Position numbers and translations under genes: made by a program
Notes under the pieces: generated by a model
What the model was told of the DNA's origin: nothing
Database searches by the model: none
What the model saw: only the letters and a program-made list of their open reading frames with translations
Part shown: positions 58,081 to 64,000 of the stretch, piece after piece
Numbering within the stretch: the stretch's first letter is position 1
Layout of the letters: every line of letters starts with the position of its first letter
Origin: Lunularia cruciata
Taxonomy: Eukaryota; Streptophyta; Marchantiopsida; Lunulariales; Lunulariaceae
DNA: 64,000 nucleotides
NCBI GenBank assembly: GCA_948567375.1
Contig: OX419756.1
Coordinates: 34,424,333-34,488,332 of the forward strand
Direction of reading: 5' to 3'

Positions 58081-59060
58081 CCCCTGATCGGTCTCCTCAA
58101 AATAGGAGCAGATGTCAACCTCTCTTTGAGCTCTACAAAAGCTCTCTCTTGCTCATCTCCCCAACACCATTCATGTGTAAGCTTGGTCAGCTTTGTCAAG
58201 GCCTTGGCAATGGCACTAAATCCTCTAACATAGCGGCGATAGAAGTTTTCCAACCCAAGGAATGCTCGCACTCTACTCACATCCGTAGGCCAAGGAATAC
58301 GTGCAATAGCCTCCACCTTGGTCTGCTAAACACCAAGTCCTCCGGGGTAGATAGTGTGACCCAAATACTCAACCTGCTCGTGGAAGAATCTACACTTCCC
58401 AGGATGTAGTTTGAGTCCATGAGATCTCAACCTCTCAAACACCTCCAACAACTGTCTCTCATGCTCCTCCACAGTAGTGCTATAAACCAAAATGTCATCA
58501 ATATAGCACCGAGCAAAATCCAATCCAGCTAGGATCCTATCCATGACCCTCTAGAACTCAGTAGGAGCGTTCTTTAGCCCAAATGGTAAGAACCTCCACT
58601 GATATAACACATCCTTGCAGTGAGAATCAATAGCCCAAAATGCTGTCTTGGACTTATCCTCCTCCCTGATCGTCAACTGATGATATCCCGCTCGAAGATC
58701 CAAAGTACTGAAGACCTTTACATGCCCAATCGCATCAAAAATCTCCTCCGGTGTAGGCATGGCATACCAATCAGCCCTAGTCTATTGGTTGATAGGACGG
58801 TAATCTCCACACATCCGCCTATCTATATAGTTGCCATGCATATCTTTCTTGGCTGGCATCACTGTCGCTGATGCATACTCTCCATGTGAAATCTCTACCA
58901 AACCAGCCTCAAAAAGGTCACTACTCCGGCTTTGAATCAATGTCCTCTCCATATCACTATATTGATAAGGACGTTAGAAAATTGGTGTGTCGCTAGTCAG
59001 CTCAATCCGTATACCAGGTCCCTTTAGAGCACCCTAATCCTTCATACTGAAGGTAAAAAA
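58081..59060 (-). pseudogene. DM reverse transcriptase, copy 2
   Basis: Segments in order: LVEISHGEYASATVMPAKKD, RRMCGDYRPINQ, MPTPEEIFDAIGHVKVFSTL, RFLPFGLKNAPTEF, then the active site ARCYIDDILVYS (YIDD at 58505-58494, intact), KLHPGKCRFFHEQVEYLGHT, ARIPWPTDVSRVRAFLGLEN and LTKLTKLTHEWCW. A few single stops interrupt it (58551 region and others). It is the best RT in the window for placing the family in a tree. Confidence 0.9.
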
Positions 59061-59540
59061 ACTCGTGTGACTCCTCAAGAACCTCCAAACCCTCCGTCTT
59101 ACCTCTCCAGTAAGCTTGGGTCCAAGATCTGGCTCCCAAGTATCCTTTATAACTGTAGTAGGAGTGGAAGACGTACTGACTCACTGCTACACTGGGCCCT
59201 TGGGAGCGATAGTGTCATGCTCCTGACCACTAGAGGTCCCAACCTCTGTGTGAAAAACTCCCTCCACTCTGGCTGCAAGCCCCACACGTCCTCTAGCTGC
59301 ATCCCATGTGGACCAAGGGTGTAATCCAAGTAGCACACGCTCACCTGGATGGACTCCAAGTAGACCACTCTCCCTAGTAGCTATTGGATGTGTCCCAAGA
59401 ATACCATATCCACTCGGTCCATCACCCCTAGCATGTGCCTGAATTGTCTTGATAGGCACAGGGCTCACAAGTGTCCAAGTGGTGATGCCTATCAAGCGCA
59501 TCCTACGCTGCTCTGCCAAGCCAAGGCTCACAATGCAGGT
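59061..59540 (-). other. DM linker between methyltransferase and RT
   Basis: Open minus-strand stretch with GLAEQRRMRLIGITTWTLVS and GERVLLGLHPWSTWDA. No domain was recognised. It is shared with copy 1 (LVEQHRMRLIGIT). It could be a target-recognition or structural extension. Confidence 0.55.
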
Positions 59541-60410
59541 CAAACAGTTCAAGTCCATAGCATGACCCATCGTCCACTCTCTCTCATCAGCATTGGGCTC
59601 CACCAACTGTTGTAATTGTGAGTCCCAAACAAGTCCAGGTCCTCCCTCTTGAAAAGCATGAGAGCTTGGTAAACTCATGAGTGTGGGAAATGCAGCTCTA
59701 GGCTATCCAACTAGGTTCACCACTGCCATAGGTGACCTATCAGCCACTACCACTGTCTGAGACTGACGCCCAACATCCAAGATATCATCAACAAGGATGT
59801 GGTCAAGTCGATGAATCCCATCATAAGCGCGCTATAGAACCTCTTTGGGTAAGAGGTTTGTCCACCAAAGACAAAGACGATGAGCTCGTGATCCCACTCT
59901 GGCTGCATCTAACAATACAGCAGGTCCTATCCAAGAATGGACCTGATGTGTACTCGCCATCACCCTATTGTGAGAATCACCCATCAAAGGAATGTTCTCC
60001 AAAAGGTAAGTTGGAGAAACAGACTGATGAACCTGGAGATGTCGTAATATCTATAACATCTCCCAAAACACACCAGAATGAGGATCCTGAAGACCCAATC
60101 CTCTGCCAGCATGTGTATATCCCTGACACGGCCATCCAAAAATCACCAAGTGAATAGGCCCTTGTCTCTCTAGGTCATGCACCCCCAGTAAGGAAATGTC
60201 TCATGGTAGGGCCTTCTGGTAACCTCTGACTGCTGACATCGGTAATAACTCCGGATACCAATAGGCCAAGTGTGCCACATGATGTAGAGAGACTCGCCTA
60301 GCAGTCTCATCTCTCTCTACATACAAGTACCTCTATACTCGGATACTCGCCTGTAACACCGCAGCTAGTCCGGTGATGATCCCACCAAACAACTCCAATA
60401 GGCATATCCC
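59541..60410 (-). pseudogene. DM C5-cytosine DNA methyltransferase, copy 2
   Basis: DNA (cytosine-5) methyltransferase domain encoded between protease and RT. Motif I: LLELFGGIITGLAAVLQA (AdoMet site). Motif II: YLYVERDETARRV. Motif IV: IHLVIFGWPCQGYTHAGRG, with the catalytic Pro-Cys-Gln codons at 60131-60123. Motif VI: YLLENIPLMGDS. Motif VIII: DAARVGSRAHRLCLWWTNL. Motif IX: ADEREWTMG. Motif X: HAMDLNCL, with about 40 residues lost between IX and X relative to copy 1. The domain is about 290 residues, short for a DNMT, with a small target-recognition region. The stops are few: TAG in motif II, a TGA and two TAG. The role is inferred: methylating element DNA. Confidence 0.88.
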
Positions 60411-60712
60411 CTCTACTGGATATTGCCAAGCTATGAATGTGGTATCCAGAGGTGTCAAAGCAATTGCCTATGGAGGCTCATCCTCACACTCATCTCCTGA
60501 TGGTATGAAGGCTCCACTCCAAGCTTGCTGCACCAACTGATTTGCATGTTGTTGCAATGCCTCCTTTGAACTCCACAATGGAACATCAAAGGTGGATGGA
60601 ACAATCCCACTCATACTCCAAAGCCGAGTGATCTCTTATGGTATTGGAGTATCCTTTGCATGGGCGTTCCCCTCCAACAAGTCACTAGGCCAAGTAACTG
60701 CACCAGTGAAAG
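60411..60712 (-). other. DM linker between protease and methyltransferase
   Basis: The minus-strand frame contains LWSMSGIVPSTFDVPLWSSK, QHANQLVQQAWSGAFIP, an acidic GDECEDEPP and TTFIAWQYPVEG, running in frame into methyltransferase motif I. It is matched in copy 1 (LDTTLIAWQYLIEG). Confidence 0.6.
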
Positions 60713-61267
60713 CTAAAACTGATGCTGCCATGGTCCCAAACTATAGTGAGCAAAGACTACCACTACTGAAGCGTACTGGTAGGCGACAACCTGTCCCTCA
60801 CTAGACTGCCAACCAGGTCTATAAGAGGTTGTCTCCTCCCAATAGTCAATGCTGAAACCCATGGAGTATAACATTGCTCCCCCAACTAGCACATCATATG
60901 ACTCAGCTATTGTCGCAATAGCCTGAGCTCTCACCACTAAGCTATCAATCAGATGACCAGGCTGAACGTGGACAACAAGCTCTCCACGTGTGATGTACTG
61001 TATCAAACCACCACCTAGAGATGTCTGGATCTGAAATGGACACCTCTCCACATCGGTCTTTTGTAACTCTAGACTGACAATTGTAGCCTTCCCCAACATA
61101 AGGGGCTGCGCACCAGAGTCTAACAAGACTCTCCGTGGTGTATAGACCTTACCTGAAGGTCCCACCAAACAAAAAATCTCCCTCTGGTTATCCAATAGGA
61201 CAACACCAAGTGTGAACCGTGCTCTCTCAAAGGCCGGTCTAGCTGGCAACTCCTCCTGTCTAGCCAC
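60713..61267 (-). pseudogene. DM aspartic protease, copy 2
   Basis: 184-codon open frame with FCLVGPSGKVYTPRR, the active-site block VLLDSGAQPLMLGKA (Asp codon at about 61120), CPFQIQTSLGGGLIQYI and the closing block SYDVLVGGAMLYSMGFSIDY. It is intact over the whole domain and is the best protease in the window. Confidence 0.85.
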
Positions 61268-61357
61268 TGTTGCTTGCCATAAATCACTGGTTGCTGAACG
61301 GATCCCATGCTCCTAAACCAAGTCAACTCCACTACCAACCGCCTCTGCTCCAACTGC

Positions 61358-61720
61358 TCAATCGAGTAGCCATAGCTGTGTCAGAAGTAAGGGTAGGTAC
61401 TGCACCCCTACTAGGTGTAGATCCTCTACCACCTTGTCCTCCATGAATTGGAATTCCCCTACTACCTGCCATAGCAGCCCTACCACTCCGTAACTCCGGG
61501 TGTAGGTCAAAACACCGGTCACTAGTATGACCAAATCTGTGGCAGTGCTCACATTGCCTCTGTGTTGGCTATGATGCACCAGAGATATCAGGTCCGCTGC
61601 CGTGAGTACACTCTCTCCAATGGTGAGGTCCACCACAACTCCAACAAGCAACACCACCACTCACTGGCTGCTGCAAACCCAAAAATGAGGGTAAGGGTCT
61701 AACTCCACTTGGCAGCCGGT
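61358..61720 (-). pseudogene. DM gag C-terminus with two zinc knuckles, copy 2
   Basis: The minus-strand frame reads CWSCGGPHHWREC and then CEHCHRFGHTSDRC, two CCHC-type zinc knuckles as in nucleocapsids. They are followed by LHPELRSGRAAMAG and a Gly-rich tail. Alignment with copy 1 continues to about 61710 and then stops, where unrelated (LINE) sequence begins, so the N-terminal gag is missing. Confidence 0.8.
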
Positions 61721-63433
61721 GGTTCTGTTTTTTGTTTACTTAGCTTTTTCGAGAGTGTGAGAGAGAAGAGATTTCTCGAAAGTTTGGCATGTCATTTCTC
61801 AACACCTACCAGTCCAAACCTTACAATCTTGTTCTTGTTAGAAGCGCCTTGCCAAGGGCTTTCTACGACCACCAAGGCTGTAACATTTTGAGGTTTGTAT
61901 CGAAAGTTATGGCCAATTGAATTGTCTGACAAATGATCCATATTTGAGAGTATATTTCTTCCTCTTTATGAGTCCAAATGTAATGATTTTTGATGCAGTG
62001 GATGCGCATTGACCAGCTCTTTCAATTGATATCAAGCACGTTCAAATATCACATCTCAGCAGGAAGTTACAAGGATTCAAATTCTGTCTTCTTTGGCAGA
62101 TTTTAGGGTTTGGACTGAAATTCGAATGACTGTATCTCTACCAATACTTCTGCAAATGGAGTGACTAGGCATTCAATAGAAGCTTCATGATGAGAGCTTT
62201 CATTCAAGGCAAAGCTTGTGCAGTTTGGAGCAGTACACAAAGAGTTCTACAATTTTGAATCCTGAGGAAGCGGTGAGGAGTTTATGTGATTGTGCAAACA
62301 TTTGGAGGGGTATTTCTCTGCAGTCACAAGTGGAAATCCAATGATGATTGTTGCATCAGAATCTGTGCCTTACAAGCTCTCTTTCAAGGCCAAGCTCGCA
62401 GCATATGGAGGTATGAGCAAGCAATGGTGACAATTCTAATTCTCATCTATTCTTCATGAAGGGTTTTTGATTTTGGAGTTTCTTTGGAAGACACTCAGAT
62501 GTTTGTATCTTTTCCAATACTTGAGCAAATGGAGCTATTGGGGTTTCATTAGAAGCACCATTCCAAGAGCTTTGTTTCAAGCTAAATTGTGTGGAGTTTG
62601 GAGCAGTATACAAGGAGTTGTGGATTTTTGAATTCTCTGGAAGTTTTGAGAACTCCATGTGATAGGTCAAAAATTTGGAGAGGTGTTGCTCTGTGGTCAC
62701 AAGTGCAAATCCAGTGATTATTGATGCATCAGAACCTATGACTTACAGGCTCTGTTTCAAGCAAAAGCTCGAAGCATATGGAAGTCTGAGCAAACAGTGG
62801 TGACAATTCTGATTCTGTCACAACTCTCGAATCTTGGTGTTTGGAGTACTAGCTTTGGAGGGCCAATTCTCTTCACTAACATACCCAATGCAGGTGATTC
62901 TTATATCATAAGAACCACACAGTCATAAGCTTTATATTGAATCTTTAGTTTGGAGAATTTGAGTATCCAAGGCAAATGATATGACCAATTGATTCACCCT
63001 AATACTGCCAAATACTTTGAGTTAAGATCTACTACTTTGTGTGTAGATTCAAGCTATTGTATCTTTGTACTCAATGATCCAAATGAAGTGATCTTTGTGT
63101 CATTAGAATCAACTCACTTAGACCTTTATATTGGAAATTGATTGCTTAAGTTTAGAGGACACATTATCAGCTCTAGGTACCTCAAATTTCGCAGCCTTTG
63201 GTAGCTCTAAGCATTGCAAATTTGGAAGGTAGTGTCTTTGTGCTTACATATTCAAATGAGGTGATTTTTATCTCATTAGAACCAGTTTCTCAAGGCCCTT
63301 ACTTCAACACCTACCTAGTAGTGCTCTGACTTGTAAAATAGAAGCAATGTCTACTTGAAAATCTAGAAGTTTTGGTGTTGAAAGTAAAACTTCTAGATTG
63401 ATTGTGAGTGATTAGTGATTAGCGATTGGCACA
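61720..63433 (+). repeat. LINE 5' region with ~370-bp degenerate tandem units
   Basis: Upstream of LINE ORF1. Two clear units (about 62100-62470 and 62471-62830, period 372) share CCAATACTT, CAAATGGAG, GTTTGGAGCAGTA and ATGTGAT motifs and the ending GTGGTGACAATTCT. A third, more diverged unit with TCATTAGAA follows to about 63300. The layout is like promoter monomers of some mammalian L1 elements. The junction at about 61720 is where DM homology ends. Confidence 0.6.
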
Positions 63434-64000
63434 ATGGAGTCCCAGATGGTGAAAGATATTGCTGATATAGCCTTGAAGTAACAACAATTAGCTGAAATGT
63501 ATAGAAAATCTAATGATTTCCACAAAGAGCTTAGAAGCTTCTTTGCACCTATGTCCCAATGCATGAGTACTCTCATGACTGATATGGAAATTGTAAAGGT
63601 TGAGATCAGTAGTGTAAAAGAGTCTTTGAACCTAGTCAACCAAGAGATTCAAGACCTAAAGAAGAATACTATCTCGCTGTTAACATCAACCAAGAGGATG
63701 GTTGATGCTACCGAGAAAGTTGCTTCCTTGGGAACACAAGCCAATGACATTGCTACACAAAGCGGAGGGCTCCAACAGATTGTGGACACATTAGAAGTGA
63801 AGATGAGGTCATATGCTGAAGCTACTAAGGTGGCTCAAATCTCTTACTTGCAAGAGCATGAGGTTGAGAAGGAGAACCAACAAGTCAGATTGAAGAACTT
63901 GAGGATTTCTGGTTTGCCAGAGATTGACAAGGAAGACACCAAGGCCATAATGTGTGAGTTTATTACTGATTCTTTGAGAGTCCATGATCCTCAGATTTTG
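63434..64000 (+). CDS. LINE ORF1 (L1-type), partial, runs off the window
   Basis: Frame from ATG 63434: MESQMVKDIADIALK, then an in-frame TAA (63479-63481), then open to the window end. An alternative ATG is at 63497. The protein has a long coiled coil (about residues 40-150, Lys/Leu/Glu-rich), then ENQQVRLKNLRISGLPEID and TKAIMCEFITDSLRVHD, which fits the RNA-recognition part of L1 ORF1 proteins. It would bind the LINE RNA. RT and endonuclease (ORF2) lie beyond the window. The early stop may be a true loss or the protein may start at 63497. Confidence 0.72.

Larger units (their letters stand above)
55310..61720 (-). mobile_element. DM retrotransposon copy 2, minus strand, best preserved
   Basis: Order on the minus strand: gag zinc knuckles (truncated at about 61720), PR, linker, DNMT, linker, RT, RNase H, INT, PHD finger, tail, compound 3' LTR (55310-55900). 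Most domains read in long open stretches, and the RT active site YIDD and the integrase frame are nearly intact apart from single stops such as a TGA near 56972. G+C and CpG are clearly higher than in copy 1. The 5' end is cut off by the LINE region beyond 61720. Confidence 0.88.

Noticed and set aside
1..64000. Host protein-coding genes, rRNA, CRISPR
   Set aside because: All long or conserved frames trace to retroelements. No intact unrelated gene, ribosomal sequence or spaced direct-repeat array was seen.

Overview
The window looks like intergenic DNA from a large, repeat-rich land-plant genome. I infer a gymnosperm or another slow-turnover plant, because there are old nested retrotransposons with many stops, several solo LTRs and no host gene. 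I found no host protein gene, rRNA or CRISPR. Nearly everything recognisable is retroelement-derived, from five LTR-retrotransposon families plus one LINE. Family names here are working labels: BL (big LTR, Athila/Tat-like Ty3), CV1 and CV2 (two chromoviruses with chromodomains), DM (a Ty3-type element carrying a DNA methyltransferase) and H1 (a gag-protease fragment).

Layout. 1-5753: H1 gag-protease (minus), split by BL LTR copy A (1684-5405). 5754-7794: no gene seen. 7929-11597: BL LTR copy B, flanked by a 135-bp direct repeat. 11734-14030: A/T-rich, with a possible minus-strand primer-binding site and LTR near 13.0 kb. 14030-21317: a 5'-truncated BL element with PR-RT-RNase H-INT, polypurine tract and a 3.78-kb 3' LTR (copy C). 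21862-22740: internally deleted DM derivative. 23281-33098: CV1 on the minus strand, split by BL solo LTR D (26508-30747, TSD CATAT/CATAC), which itself contains a CV1-family solo LTR (28494-28916, TSD GATAG/GATAA). 33099-37019: CV2, plus strand, very decayed. 39320-50516: DM copy 1, plus strand, split by BL LTR E (42005-43850). 50517-55309: mostly unassigned, with one decayed coding-like stretch. 55310-61720: DM copy 2, minus strand, the best preserved. 61720-64000: 5' end of a LINE, with repeat units upstream of an ORF1 that runs off the window.

Main discovery: both DM copies encode a C5-cytosine DNA methyltransferase between protease and reverse transcriptase, with motifs I, II, IV, VI, VIII, IX and X recognisable between the copies and the Pro-Cys-Gln catalytic motif kept in both. 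Both also carry a C4HC3 PHD finger downstream of the integrase. The order is gag (zinc knuckles)-PR-DNMT-RT-RNase H-INT-PHD-LTR, so one element would combine a chromatin-mark writer and a reader. Retrotransposon-borne DNMTs have been reported in charophyte algae and dinoflagellates. A land-plant Ty3 element with both DNMT and PHD is, as far as I know, not well described.

Second discovery: the BL family has LTRs of about 3.7-4.2 kb whose U3 holds a long open frame for a conserved globular domain, an acidic linker and coiled coils. The same architecture occurs in copies A, B, C and D. In the genomic RNA this gene would lie after pol, in the 3' LTR, resembling sag of mouse mammary tumour virus in position only. 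Third: CV1 LTRs carry perfect heat-shock-element arrays upstream of their TATA box.
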